Shown here one piece after another: positions 35,341-44,445 of a stretch of DNA of 64,000 nucleotides. The stretch spans positions 248,001 to 312,000 of the forward strand of contig OZ241848.1 in NCBI GenBank assembly GCA_965202795.1. Reading direction: 5' to 3'. A program made the position numbers and the translations under genes. The stretch's first letter is position 1; every line of letters starts with the position of its first letter. This DNA is from JACOND01 sp965202795 (lineage in GTDB: Bacteria > Bdellovibrionota > Bdellovibrionia > Bdellovibrionales > UBA1609). The notes under the pieces were generated by a model. The model searched no databases. It was given only the letters and a program-made list of their open reading frames with translations, and was not told the origin of the DNA.

Positions 35341-35757
35341 ATGGCTAAAGCGCATAATTATCCCATACACAGAGAAGTCATTAAGCGGCTGACAAAAAAA
35401 ACCGCTGTGGAGCTTTACGAAAAACTCATCAGGAAAAGGCAGGAGGTCCAGAACAGCCCTCAAGCTGCCAAACAGGCCCTTTCCCTTTTGGGGAATGAGC
35501 GCGGCGGCGATCAGGCCGATCAGGTCAATCGCCTGCAGGAGGAAACCCAGCAAACGGGGAGGATACAGCGGGACATCCTGCTGCTGGAGCAGATCGCCAT
35601 GGCTCTGGCCAGGATGGAAAAGGGGGACTACGGCTTGTGCGAAAAAACCAGCGATCTGATTGAGCCGAACCGCCTTCGCTCAATCCCCTGGACCAGGCTC
35701 AGCATAGAGGGCGCTGAGATAGAGGAAAGCGAAAGACAGGCCAGAAAAGCCTTTTAG
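35341..35757 (+). CDS. DksA/TraR-family protein with a degenerate zinc finger
   Basis: The N-terminal two thirds form a coiled coil (LYEKLIRKRQEVQNSPQAAK, QTGRIQRDILLLEQIAMALARM) and the C-terminal part has the DksA/TraR signature MEKGDYGLCEKTSDLIEPNRLRSIP. In family members this region is CxxC...CxxC; here only one Cys remains (LCEKTSDLI) and the second pair is missing (WTRLSIEGAEIEE), so zinc is unlikely to be bound by four cysteines. Some DksA paralogues work with fewer cysteines. Family members bind RNA polymerase through the secondary channel. AGGAGGCGGCC precedes the ATG. It stands alone. Confidence 0.85.
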   Translation: MAKAHNYPIHREVIKRLTKKTAVELYEKLIRKRQEVQNSPQAAKQALSLLGNERGGDQADQVNRLQEETQQTGRIQRDILLLEQIAMALARMEKGDYGLCEKTSDLIEPNRLRSIPWTRLSIEGAEIEESERQARKAF

Positions 35758-36127
35758 TTTTTGCCTGCAAAGGGGGGGCCGGGGTTTGCCGGCGGAGGCT
35801 GGCTGCAAAAATCCCGGGCCAGACAGCCTGTTTTGTTTGCAGACGGCTTGTTTGCCGGGGGCCGGCCCCTCGCGGCGGCGGCTCTTGTTTCGCCAAGGCT
35901 CTCCTCCCCGCCCCTAACACTTTTTAGATCCTGCCGGCGCTGCCCGCCGCATGGCTGCTTTTTCACACTTTGTTTTCCTGGACGATGGTCCTGTTTTTTT
36001 TGCTTGCTGGCATTATCCTTGCCTTGCCCCTGGCCCCCTGATTATGATTTTGTTTGAAAACGACTGACAGAAGCGCTGCCAGCCCGGCTTTGGAGCAGGT
36101 TTTTTAGCTCAATCCCCGCGAAAAACA
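35758..36127. other. Intergenic region without a supported gene
   Basis: GC-rich 370 bp containing GCAAACAAGCCG-type fragments (about 35840-35890, minus sense) that weakly resemble the dispersed two-hairpin repeat. The open frames here have no ribosome site or family match. Confidence 0.3.
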
Positions 36128-37084
36128 ATGCATGGCCCAAGCCCCCTTTTCAGAGATGACGCGCGGCGCAAGCAGCTCAGCTTTGGCTTTAGGGAGTCTA
36201 AAGCGGGTTTTTTAGAGCTGTCAAAAAAAAAGCCTAAGCGGTATTTAGGCTCCCCTTTAAGATATGCCGGCGGCAAAAGCCGGGCCGCGGCAAAAATCAT
36301 AGGATATTTTCCTAAAAATCTCAGAAAAATCATTTCCCCTTTTATTGGCGGCGGAAGCGTTGAGATAGCCTGCGCCAACGAGCTGGGGATTGAGGTTATA
36401 GGATATGATGTGTTTGATATTTTGGTCAATTACTGGCAGGTCCAGCTGAGGCGGCCGGCCAGCCTTTATAATGAGCTTTGCAAGATGGAAAACACAGACA
36501 GAGTTTACAGAGAGCTGAAAGAGGAGTTGAAAAAACACTGGAATAAAGAGGTCAAGCTTGAGCCTTTAAGGCTGGCGGCGCTGTATTATTTTAATCACAA
36601 TTTAAGCTATGGCCCCGGCTTTTTAGGCTGGATGTCAAAAATTTACCGGGAAAAACCCAGATATATGAGCATGCTCAGCAAGGTCCGAAACTTTAAATGC
36701 CCAAAGCTAAAAGTTTTTCAGGGATCTTTTGAAAAAACAGTTCCAAAGCACCGGAAAAATTTTTTATATTTAGACCCTCCCTATTATCTTGGCGGAGGCA
36801 GCAAAATGTTTAAGGGGATATACCCCCAGAGAAACTTCCCTGTTCATCATAATAATTTTAATCATATTCTTTTAAGAGACATTTTGCTGAAGCGCAGGGG
36901 GAAGTTTGTTCTGTCTTACAATGACTGCCCTGAGATAAGAGAAATGTATAAGGGGTTTGATATCCAGAAAATCAAATGGCAGTATACAATGGGGCAGGGC
37001 GAAACCAGAATTGGCCTGAACAGGATAAAAAACAGCCAGGGCCATGTAAAAAAATCCCATGAAATTCTTATAATCCGGAGCTGA
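36128..37084 (+). CDS. D12-class DNA adenine methylase (Dam-like)
   Basis: N6-adenine methyltransferase of the Dam/M.DpnII class. Motifs: SPLRYAGGKSRAAAKII (motif X, about residue 40), SPFIGGGSVEIACANELG (motif I) and FLYLDPPYYLGG (motif IV, DPPY). The N-terminal 35 residues are non-conserved and the ATG lacks a good ribosome site, so the true start may be somewhat downstream. No restriction gene is adjacent: downstream is an agmatinase-like gene, upstream only an empty region. It may be an orphan methylase. The recognition site cannot be predicted from this sequence. Confidence 0.9.
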   Translation: MHGPSPLFRDDARRKQLSFGFRESKAGFLELSKKKPKRYLGSPLRYAGGKSRAAAKIIGYFPKNLRKIISPFIGGGSVEIACANELGIEVIGYDVFDILVNYWQVQLRRPASLYNELCKMENTDRVYRELKEELKKHWNKEVKLEPLRLAALYYFNHNLSYGPGFLGWMSKIYREKPRYMSMLSKVRNFKCPKLKVFQGSFEKTVPKHRKNFLYLDPPYYLGGGSKMFKGIYPQRNFPVHHNNFNHILLRDILLKRRGKFVLSYNDCPEIREMYKGFDIQKIKWQYTMGQGETRIGLNRIKNSQGHVKKSHEILIIRS

Positions 37085-37197
37085 CTGTATGCTAAAAAAG
37101 CCATGAAATTCAGGATTGATCTTGCAGAGCTTTCAGCTGTTTTGGGCCGGCCGCATAAAACTCTTTAAATATCAAAGCGGACATTAATGAGGAAAAA

Positions 37198-38226
37198 ATG
37201 GCGGCGGCTTTTGGAGCGGAGCCTTCTCGGGAGCGGGCAAAACTGGTTTTGATCCCTGTCCCCTGGGAGGCGACAGCCTCTTATGGCGGGGGGGCGGGCC
37301 ATGGGCCGGAGCTTGTCCGCAAAGCCTCCTTTCAGCTGGATTTTTTTTGCCGCGAAAAAGGCGCCTCCTTTAACCATTTGATTTATTTTCAAGATCCTGA
37401 TCCGGAAATCATCTCCTTAAACCGGGAGGCCTCCGCCCTGACAGAAAAAATCAAATCCCAATGGACAGAAGGCGAAACCCTGCCGGCCGGGGAGCGGAAA
37501 ATCGCGGAACAGGCCAATCAGCTCTGCCGGGCTTTGAGCCGCCGGGTCAGAGGCGCGGCGGAGACAGCCCTCCGGCAGGGGAAAATTCCCGCCGCCATAG
37601 GGGGCGAGCACTCCATCAGCGAGGGCATGCTGGAGGCTTTTGGAGAGCGCCACAAAGGGAAATATGGGATCCTGCATCTTGACGCCCATGCGGATTTGCG
37701 GAAGGCATATCAGGGCTTTCAGCGCTCCCATGCCTCTGTGATGCGCAATGTTTTGGATCAGCGCTTTCCGCCGGAAATATTGCTGCAGATTGGAGTCCGG
37801 GATTTTTGCGAAGAGGAATACAGCTTGATTCAAAAAGATCCGCGAATTGTCTGTTATTTTGACGGGGATATTTCCGCGCGCCTTTTTAAGGGAGAGGCCT
37901 GGGCTGATGTCTGCCGGGAAATCGCCGGACGCCTTCCGCCCCTGGTTTATGTCTCTGTGGATATGGATGTTTTTTCCTGGGAGTGCGCCCCGGGGACAGG
38001 GACTCCTGTTCCCGGAGGGCTGTCGTTTAATCAGGCGCTGTTTTTGTTTCAAGAGCTGAAGAGGCAAAAAAAGCAAATCATCGGCTTTGATGCGGTGGAA
38101 ATCTCTGCCGGCAAAAATCCCGGCCTGGGCGCCGCCGCCGGGGCCATTGAGCGGTTTAACGAATGGAACGGAAATGTCGCGGCGCGGCTGATTTACCGCC
38201 TGTCGGGCCTGGCCCTGCCTCCTTAA
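37198..38226 (+). CDS. Ureohydrolase family protein (agmatinase/arginase-like)
   Basis: A binuclear-metal hydrolase that releases urea from agmatine, arginine or related guanidino compounds. All metal motifs are present: AAIGGEHSISEGM, ILHLDAHADLRKAYQG, RSHASVM and YVSVDMDVFSWECAPGTGTP, ending in VPGGLSF, the agmatinase/formimidoylglutamase-like signature. An insert at residues about 80-110 (EREASALTEKIKSQW region) is longer than usual. GAGGAAAAA precedes the ATG. Which guanidino substrate is used cannot be told; no speA or decarboxylase gene is nearby. Confidence 0.9.
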   Translation: MAAAFGAEPSRERAKLVLIPVPWEATASYGGGAGHGPELVRKASFQLDFFCREKGASFNHLIYFQDPDPEIISLNREASALTEKIKSQWTEGETLPAGERKIAEQANQLCRALSRRVRGAAETALRQGKIPAAIGGEHSISEGMLEAFGERHKGKYGILHLDAHADLRKAYQGFQRSHASVMRNVLDQRFPPEILLQIGVRDFCEEEYSLIQKDPRIVCYFDGDISARLFKGEAWADVCREIAGRLPPLVYVSVDMDVFSWECAPGTGTPVPGGLSFNQALFLFQELKRQKKQIIGFDAVEISAGKNPGLGAAAGAIERFNEWNGNVAARLIYRLSGLALPP

Positions 38227-38254
38227 ACTCCTGTCAGGGCAGCAACAGAGGGCG

Positions 38255-38995
38255 CTAAACGCTGTATTGCGCAAACGGCTGAAAATTTTCTAGAAAAGAT
38301 TTTATATCCAGCTTGACTTGCATGTTGTTGCCGGGATGTTTTGGATCTGTTTTAGGATATGTTGTGATATTGCCGTCTCCGCCTTTTCTCTGAAGCTGAA
38401 AGCAGTCTCCTATTTTGATATTTCCTTTTGGCGTCCAGCCTATCTCATAGTTTAATTGGGATAGGACGGTTGACATTTTATAAAGCCTCATCACATTTTC
38501 CCCGCGATCAAACAGGGCCAATATTTCCCGGCTTGGATGTGAAGAGAGCGACCGTTTGACAATTTGTTTTGCAAATGGCCCCAGCTTTTGTTCCCATAAA
38601 CCTCTATGCTCCTTTCTTATCAAGGGGAAAGCTCTGGGGTTTTCAGCTTTGCGCTTAAATGCCCCCTGCAGGCCCTTGACAAGCTCAGGAGGCAAATTGA
38701 GCGCCTTGCCAAAGTTGCTTAAACTGGAGCGGCTGGCTTGGTTGAGCATTGCTCCAGGAGACTTATAGGCTTTGATATTTACATCTATGTTCCGGCCGCA
38801 TTCAAATTCCATTTTGACATCGCATTTTTCGCCATGGCTTCCTGAGTGAATGCTTGTTCGATAGCTGCTGCATATCTTAAACTCTTTTTGAATGGCCTGT
38901 ATCGCAGCTGGATTATTTTCAATGCTGTTGCGAAAAAGAAGCTCAACATTTCTGCCGGCAAAGGCGTTTCTGTTTTTTGGAGAGTTTTTGCTCAT
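38255..38995 (-). CDS. Putative type II restriction endonuclease (R1)
   Basis: The gene lies directly after a C5-cytosine methylase, its ATG overlapping the methylase stop by 4 bp, the classic layout of a type II R-M pair. The protein (246 residues) has no family match I can name, but SHGEKCDVKMEFECGRNIDV followed by NIKAYKS looks like the beta strands of a PD-(D/E)xK-type nuclease core, with the ExK position atypical. The call rests mainly on context and size. Confidence 0.72.
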   Translation of the reverse strand: MSKNSPKNRNAFAGRNVELLFRNSIENNPAAIQAIQKEFKICSSYRTSIHSGSHGEKCDVKMEFECGRNIDVNIKAYKSPGAMLNQASRSSLSNFGKALNLPPELVKGLQGAFKRKAENPRAFPLIRKEHRGLWEQKLGPFAKQIVKRSLSSHPSREILALFDRGENVMRLYKMSTVLSQLNYEIGWTPKGNIKIGDCFQLQRKGGDGNITTYPKTDPKHPGNNMQVKLDIKSFLENFQPFAQYSV

Positions 38996-39939
38996 GTCAT
39001 CTTTATGCTGTCATACACCGCCTCAATCATTGAGGGTATAACGGCATTGCCCAGCTGTTTGTGGCCCTGAATGCCGGGGCTGACATGATGATCTGCTGAA
39101 AAGCCCATCAGTTTTTTGCGCTCATTTATGGAGAGCTTGCGGACAGCTCCGCCCGCGCCGTTTTTGCCGCGCGTCCAATACAGCCCCGCCCTCGCCCCCA
39201 CCCCGCCGCCGTTTGCGGACAAAGTGATGGCATGGCCGTTTGTGGAGTAAATTCTTTCACCCTGCCCGCCCTTGTTCAAGATGCCTATGCGGACAGGCTT
39301 TAGATCCTTTTGAGCTGCTTTTTTTTCATCAATAGATGAAATATCATCTCTGTCTATAAAAAGACTGTCATCAACATCATCCTCCAGAATATCCCGCAAA
39401 TAGACTGGCTTTCGCGATGGCTCCGGCGCTTTGTAATCTGCCGTTATGTTTTTTCTGAGGCAGACAAAATACACTCTTTCCCTTTTTTGGGGGATGCCAA
39501 ACAGAGAGGCGTTTAATGGATCGTAAAAAACTCTATAGCCCGCTTTATCCAGTTTTTTTTCAATCCTGTCAATGACCTTGCCATTATTTACTGTGAGTAT
39601 GTTTTTCACATTTTCCAAAAGCAAAACCCGCGGCTTGTGATGCTCGGCTATTCTCACAACTTCATAAAAAAGCCTCCCTCTGTCGTCTTTCAGCCCTCTC
39701 TGCTTTCCAGAAATGCTGAAGGATTGGCAGGGGAAGCCCGCGCACAAAATATCATGGGGCGGGATTTCCCCCTCCGATATCTTTGTAATATCCCCCGCCG
39801 GCTCCTCTCCAAAATTCTGTTTATATGCAGCCCGCGCATGTTTGTCAACTTCTGATGAAAAGACACACTTCAGGCCCTTTCGCTCCAGGGCGGTCCGAAA
39901 GCCCCCGATGCCGGCAAAAAGATCAATAAAGGTTTGCAT
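38992..39939 (-). CDS. C5-cytosine DNA methyltransferase (M1)
   Basis: All core motifs are in order: IDLFAGIGGFRTALE (I), AGFPCQSFSISGKQRG (IV, catalytic Cys), LLLENVKNIL (VI, ENV), GIPQKRERVYFVCL (VIII) and GHKQLGNAVIPSMIEA (X). The target recognition region is residues about 170-260. Length 315. The sequence just upstream is copy 1 of a leader shared by two other methylase loci. The gene is coupled to R1. Its 5' part and a segment from near residue 230 occur fused in a dead copy at 46.5 kb. Confidence 0.95.
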   Translation of the reverse strand: MQTFIDLFAGIGGFRTALERKGLKCVFSSEVDKHARAAYKQNFGEEPAGDITKISEGEIPPHDILCAGFPCQSFSISGKQRGLKDDRGRLFYEVVRIAEHHKPRVLLLENVKNILTVNNGKVIDRIEKKLDKAGYRVFYDPLNASLFGIPQKRERVYFVCLRKNITADYKAPEPSRKPVYLRDILEDDVDDSLFIDRDDISSIDEKKAAQKDLKPVRIGILNKGGQGERIYSTNGHAITLSANGGGVGARAGLYWTRGKNGAGGAVRKLSINERKKLMGFSADHHVSPGIQGHKQLGNAVIPSMIEAVYDSIKMT

Positions 39940-39954
39940 GATTTTCCCTGCTGT

Positions 39955-40334
39955 GGCTTTTGCCCGCTGCCTGGCCTGTTTGTTGGGCCGGCCTCGCGGC
40001 CGTTCCTGCTTTGTTTGCCTGCCGCCGGCGGCTCCTCAGGCAACTCCCCAGAGCGGGCGCAGGCTGCCCCCCGGCAGAGCCTTCTGCCCCCCTAAGAGCT
40101 TCAAAAAAACAGGCATTCCCCCCCTTTTAACAGATCTAAAGTCCGAAAAGCCAATACAGATAAGGCGCCGCATTATAAGGGTCTCGGCCCCCGCGGATAT
40201 TGTTGCGGGGCGTTAAGGGTTTTTTTTATTTTTCCACAGCATCCTGCTGATTTCAATGCTCTATGGACCAAAGGCTAGAACTGATCTTATGCCAGGCGCG
40301 CCTGCCTGACCGCGCTCTTGACGCTAAGCGGCGC
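39955..40334. repeat. Shared R-M leader, copy 1 (upstream of M1)
   Basis: About 350 bp nearly identical to 42596-42956 and more distantly to 46653-46988. Landmarks: GGCTTTTGCCCGCTGCCTGG, AAAGTCCGAAAAGCCAATAC and ATATTGTTGCGGGGCG. Read on the minus strand, a TTATAAT near 40172 is kept in all copies and could be the -10 of the methylase promoter. At about 39971-40020 it contains a fragment of the dispersed two-hairpin repeat. Copy 1 has an 18-bp insertion near 40300. Confidence 0.85.
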
Positions 40335-40389
40335 CGGGCGCCCTGAGGGCGCAAGTAGAGCAGGCTCCTGCCTCTGTCTCGCTGGAGTT

Positions 40390-40435
40390 TTTCTGATACG
40401 CCTTCTGTTATCACTGGCGGAGCGATCAGCCTCAT
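40390..40435 (-). pseudogene. 5' remnant of the M3 methylase gene
   Basis: ATG at 40435 followed by RLIAPPVITEGV, identical to the first 13 residues of the intact methylase M3 at 44422, then unrelated sequence. The ATG overlaps the stop of R2 (ATGA), so an M2-R2-M3 operon once existed here and lost nearly all of M3. Confidence 0.8.
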
Positions 40436-41424
40436 ATTCCGCTCCCCGCGCTCTTTAAAAGCTTGTTCAGCCCATAGGTATTCACAAAAAAGCTCCTCGC
40501 GCTTCGGCTCCTCAAACATTTTTCAATCCGCCTCTTTTGCGCTTTAATTTTATCCGGCAGATTTGCCTCAATAAATTTATTAAAATACGCGCCATCCAAA
40601 AAAGCCACATAAAAAACGCCGCTGAGCTTATGCGCATGATTTTCATTATCTATAAAAGCGATAAGCTCATTCATTTGTTTATCCTGTCCGCCGCCGCTTT
40701 CCTTGATATGCTTTGCTTCACAAATAAAATATTGATTCTCATTTCCAAAAAATAAAACATCAGCTTTTTTCCCTCCATGAGTTTGTGACCATTTTTTATA
40801 CCAGGACTCCCCTTGCGCCTCTAAATCATGCAATAATGCCTGCCCCTGCTTTTGATCAATAAAACAATATTTCTGTTTGGCTTTTTTTATTTTTGTATTT
40901 CTGGAAACCTGCGCATATCCCAGTTTTTCACAAATATTCTTTATTTTTCGGTTTGCAGCCCCTCCCTGTCTTTTATGTTTGCTAAAATCTTTTCTGACCT
41001 GTATTGCAGTTACAGAATACCCATGTGACATGTAAACATTATGCCTGCGATCCAAGTAATATTTTAGAAAGGTTTTCAAAAGCTCATAACGAATATTTGG
41101 AGGCAGGCTTTTATATGCTGAGAAACTGAAGTCTATTGCCGGAAAAAAAGACGCTAACTCAAGAAATTGAGTTGCTTTCTTTTCAGTTAAAATTTTGTCT
41201 AATGCCTGAATATGATTTGTATATTCATTAAGCTTTCCCTCATCTTTTGCTATTTTTGCGGCGCAAATTCTTTCTATAACCGCCCGGTGAGCCTCCATAA
41301 TCTCTGTTGGCTGACAATGAGCGCTCTGTGAAATAATCAGATTGTCATAACAATAAGCCTTGTCAATCAAAGGCTCTGGATTTTTTAAACATTCCAGAAA
41401 AAGGCTATTTGGATCCGGCAGCAT
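40432..41424 (-). CDS. Type II restriction endonuclease (R2), PD-(D/E)xK type
   Basis: Follows the N6-adenine methylase M2 with a 20-bp overlap. Around residue 215-240, KKADVLFFGNENQYFICEAK fits the PD-(D/E)xK nuclease core: Asp in ADVLF and Glu-x-Lys in CEAK, with a Gln-rich helix after it (GGGQDKQMNELIAFI). Residues about 140-200 are basic (KDFSKHKRQGGAANRK) and may contact DNA. 330 residues. The gene is AT-richer than its neighbours, suggesting transfer. The specific site is unknown. Confidence 0.85.
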   Translation of the reverse strand: MLPDPNSLFLECLKNPEPLIDKAYCYDNLIISQSAHCQPTEIMEAHRAVIERICAAKIAKDEGKLNEYTNHIQALDKILTEKKATQFLELASFFPAIDFSFSAYKSLPPNIRYELLKTFLKYYLDRRHNVYMSHGYSVTAIQVRKDFSKHKRQGGAANRKIKNICEKLGYAQVSRNTKIKKAKQKYCFIDQKQGQALLHDLEAQGESWYKKWSQTHGGKKADVLFFGNENQYFICEAKHIKESGGGQDKQMNELIAFIDNENHAHKLSGVFYVAFLDGAYFNKFIEANLPDKIKAQKRRIEKCLRSRSARSFFVNTYGLNKLLKSAGSGI

Positions 41425-42568
41425 AATGAAACTCTATTTGCCTGTTTAGAGACTGCTCTATAAGCTGGCGGGCTAAAGAATAATCCAGCCGCCTCCGCCT
41501 TTTGCCAGCCTTATTGTTTCCTTTAAACGGAGACAGCAGCAAATCCGCTGTCTCAGCCCGCGCCTTTTCCAGATTCTGATTAAGGGTTTTTAAAAGCCGC
41601 TCAATGTTATTGCCATCTATATCTTTAATGCTGATATATGTCAATAACCTGCTGGAGCTTTTTACCCTCTCCCTGCCATAATAAAAGCCCTCTGATTTTT
41701 CAAACCGTATTCTGTCATGCGGATTAACCCCATCAACAGCTTTCAGCGCGATATTGCCGGAAGGATCATTGAAGACAATTGTTTTATTCCGGCCGCCGCT
41801 TTTTCTGTTTCTGCGAAGCGCTGACATAGCGCAGATATATTGATCTCCAATATAAATTTTCGCGTTATTTGCCCCATCCCGCTCAGAAGATTCAAAGCAG
41901 GCGGCGCAGACAGGATTTTCTGTGCTGTTAAAAGGATTGTCTGTAATAACTGAAACCGCTTTCAGCTGGTTTTTTGGAAAACCTGAATGCAAAAATGTCT
42001 CAGGAATAATGAAAACAGCAGCCTCTGCCGCCTCCATGCATCGCGCTATGGCCGTCTCATAGAGATCATAATATTTAACATAATGGCGGCGGACTTTCTC
42101 AAACACTCCTTTGCGCTGCGCGCTGTGTTTCGCCAGATAAGGGGGGTTTGCGCAGATAAGAGCAGCATGAGGATTGGGAATATGGACAAGGCTGTCATTA
42201 ACGGGCCATTTTCCGCCCGGCAGATCATAGCCTTCACAAATAATTTTATATCGCTGAGACAGGCTGTTTAAAAGATCCCCTCCCCCCGCAAAAGGATCAA
42301 GGACATATTTATTTTTTTTCGTATGATTTTCAATAAATTCTCTCACAGGCGCGGTGAGCCAAGACGCTTTTTGAGTGTAAAATTTCCCGGACACAGCCCG
42401 CCGCCCATCGATTCGCTTATATCGTCCAGATTGCTTTGAGACAAGCATCAGGCTTTCAAAATCCTCTAAAGCGCTTTTATGCGCCGGCTGCATTTTGCCA
42501 TCCTCTCTCACTGGCAGACCCCCCATGCTGGCCTTTTTTAAAAAATCATAAAGCCATTTTTTCTGCAA
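41405..42568 (-). CDS. N6-adenine DNA methyltransferase of a type II R-M system (M2)
   Basis: Motif I is YVLDPFAGGGDLLNSLSQRY (about residue 90) and motif IV ALICANPPYLAKHSAQ (about residue 140): NPPY with I before IV, gamma-type order. The C-terminal 200 residues would hold the target recognition domain. The start is uncertain: TTG 42568, or ATG 42526 with AAAGG upstream. The upstream sequence is copy 2 of the shared R-M leader. Residues 31-66 recur as a gene fragment at 44.5 kb. R2 overlaps its 3' end. Confidence 0.92.
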   Translation of the reverse strand: MQKKWLYDFLKKASMGGLPVREDGKMQPAHKSALEDFESLMLVSKQSGRYKRIDGRRAVSGKFYTQKASWLTAPVREFIENHTKKNKYVLDPFAGGGDLLNSLSQRYKIICEGYDLPGGKWPVNDSLVHIPNPHAALICANPPYLAKHSAQRKGVFEKVRRHYVKYYDLYETAIARCMEAAEAAVFIIPETFLHSGFPKNQLKAVSVITDNPFNSTENPVCAACFESSERDGANNAKIYIGDQYICAMSALRRNRKSGGRNKTIVFNDPSGNIALKAVDGVNPHDRIRFEKSEGFYYGRERVKSSSRLLTYISIKDIDGNNIERLLKTLNQNLEKARAETADLLLSPFKGNNKAGKRRRRLDYSLARQLIEQSLNRQIEFHYAAGSK

Positions 42569-42595
42569 TCAATGTCCGCAGATTTTGCCCGCTGA

Positions 42596-42956
42596 GGCTT
42601 TTGCCCGCTGCCTGGCCTGTTTGTTGGGCCGGCCTCGCGGCCGTTCCTGCTTTGTTTGCCTGCCGCCGGCGGCTCTTCAGGCGGCTCCCCCGCGGGCGCA
42701 AGCTGCCCCCCGGCAGAGCCTTCTGCCCCCCTAAGAGCTTCAAAAAAACAGGCATTCCCCCCCTTTTAACAGATCTAAAGTCCGAAAAGCCAATACAGAT
42801 AAGGCGCAGCATTATAAGGGTCTCGGCCCCCGCGGATATTGTTGCGGGGCGTTAAGGGCTTTTTTATTTTGCCACAGCATCCTGCTGATTTCAATGCTCT
42901 ATGGACCAAAGGCTAGAACTGATCTTATGCCAGGCGCGCTTGACGCTAAGCGGCGG
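42596..42956. repeat. Shared R-M leader, copy 2 (upstream of M2)
   Basis: About 360 bp nearly identical to copy 1, from GGCTTTTGCCCGCTGCCTGG to CTTGACGCTAAGCGGCG. It includes the conserved minus-strand TTATAAT near 42812 and, at about 42611-42660, the same fragment of the dispersed two-hairpin repeat. The methylase reading frames differ fully after the leader, so the leader is exchanged independently of the genes. Confidence 0.85.
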
Positions 42957-43029
42957 AGCGCGCTCTGCCCTCAAACAAGCTCTAAAAAACCGCCGCTTTG
43001 CTAAAAATCTGGAAAAAACCTCTTGCATT

Positions 43030-43071
43030 TTGCTCAATGTATTGAGTAAAATTACTCAGTACAATGAGCAA
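43030..43071. promoter_or_regulatory. 42-bp near-perfect palindrome, possible operator
   Basis: Arms TTGCTCAATGTATTGAGTAA (43030-43049) and its complement (43052-43071) match at 18 of 20 positions around a 2-bp centre. The left arm is itself the dyad CTCAAT-GT-ATTGAG. It is AT-rich with no T-run, so it is a protein-binding site rather than a terminator. It lies between M3 and the leader of M2; no controller protein gene is recognised nearby. Confidence 0.55.
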
Positions 43072-43312
43072 ATTGAAATTCATCCGCCCGCAGTCAAAGA
43101 CTCTTCTCCGCCGGAGGCGCGAGCCGCGGCGCCCGCATTCGCCAGCTTTCCGGTCTGGCGGCTTTTTCCGCCGCCTATCCATCGGCAAAAAAACTGATTG
43201 TGGGCAGAGGCGATGGCCCGCGCCTGGAGTCTTTTTTGTCAAAGCCTGCGGAAAACTGGCTTTAGCCTTTGCTTTAGCCTTTGGCAAGGCCCCGCGCTGA
43301 GCTGCCGGCTCT

Positions 43313-44422
43313 TTAATATTTTTTCATTAAAAACAAAAATTCTGTGTTTTTTCCCTCTTTCTCTTTGGTCCAGTCATAAGTCCAGCGCATGCCGGACATG
43401 ACATTCCTCCTGCAGTCAATGGAAAAAACTTTGGCGCCTGCGCGCTGGCTTTCAAGCGCATTGCATATTTCCTTTTTTGCGGCCCTCCCCCCATTGCTGT
43501 AGGAAAGCAGCATGTAAGGGGAGCGGCATTCCCTGATCAATTTTTCAATGGCTTTTGCGGCAATAAACCGGCCATCCCCATCTTTCCGAAACTCCTCAAA
43601 AACAGAGCCTGACTCGCGATCATTGCAGTCCGCCCGGCGATTGGCTTTGCCCGCAAGCTCCGGCTCATCGTTTAAAGCCACTGTTTTCCAGATATGATAA
43701 TAAGAGGCGTAGCGGACACGGGAGGGCGGCATTTTCTCATTGTTGGAGCCGTAAGGCGGATCAAAATAAGAAAGATCCGCTTTGACTTTCGGAAGGGCCT
43801 TAAAAACATCCCCTCTTATTGCCTGATGCGGGCCTTTCCCCCTTTCTATCAAAGGCATTTTCAGCTTCATTTTTTTGAAAGAGCGGGGAGACCACTCCCT
43901 CAAATAAGAGGCGTAATGCCCCAAAGTATTGTCCACCTTGTCCAGGGCGAGAATGAGGCTTGCCAGCAGAACAGATTTTTCAATTTTGCTTTCAGAGATT
44001 TTATCTATCTCCGGCCTTATAGCGTCCAGCTTTTTTGTGTTGTGGATTTGCCAGAGCTTTTTTGCTCCATCGGGCTGCGCGGCCAGGCCTCCATTGGCGC
44101 GCCCGCCGTAATGCTCTGTAAACCAGCCGGACCGGCCCTTTAAATGATTCAAATAATCAATCTTTTCCCGCAGTTCAGCTGTCGCCTTCCCCTTTAAATA
44201 ACACTCCCCAAAAATTTTTGACCAGACCGCCAAATCGTTTGATATAACCTGATATCCGCATTTTGCCAAAGCCTGGCTGACTCTTGTTGTTCCTGAAAAC
44301 CCGTCAAAAACTTTTTGGACAGGCAGGCCTTTAATGACTGACAAAATGTATGGCAGAAGCCTCAGCTTGGAGCCGCTGTATTTGACGCCCTCCGTTATCA
44401 CTGGCGGGGCGATCAGCCTCAT
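43313..44422 (-). CDS. D12-class N6-adenine DNA methyltransferase (M3)
   Basis: Motif X/I region: GVKYSGSKLRLLPYILSVIK and VFDGFSGTTRVSQALAKCGY. Motif IV: ADLSYFDPPYGSNNEKMPPS. 369 residues. GGAGGA lies just before the ATG. The 20 bp upstream match the 3' end of R2 and beyond that is a fragment of M2, so this gene is the survivor of a second M2-R2-M3 copy. Together with M2 and R2 it probably forms one two-methylase system, as found for asymmetric recognition sites. That functional link is inferred. Confidence 0.92.
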   Translation of the reverse strand: MRLIAPPVITEGVKYSGSKLRLLPYILSVIKGLPVQKVFDGFSGTTRVSQALAKCGYQVISNDLAVWSKIFGECYLKGKATAELREKIDYLNHLKGRSGWFTEHYGGRANGGLAAQPDGAKKLWQIHNTKKLDAIRPEIDKISESKIEKSVLLASLILALDKVDNTLGHYASYLREWSPRSFKKMKLKMPLIERGKGPHQAIRGDVFKALPKVKADLSYFDPPYGSNNEKMPPSRVRYASYYHIWKTVALNDEPELAGKANRRADCNDRESGSVFEEFRKDGDGRFIAAKAIEKLIRECRSPYMLLSYSNGGRAAKKEICNALESQRAGAKVFSIDCRRNVMSGMRWTYDWTKEKEGKNTEFLFLMKKY

Positions 44423-44445
44423 ATTCCTCCGCCCGCGCTCTTTAT

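Noticed and set aside
35107..35553. 148-codon minus-strand frame
   Set aside because: Overlaps the 5' half of the DksA-like gene antisense and the AT-rich promoter region; no ribosome site or family.
38255..39939. Assigning a specific recognition sequence to the M1/R1 system
   Set aside because: The target recognition region cannot be matched to a known specificity by eye.
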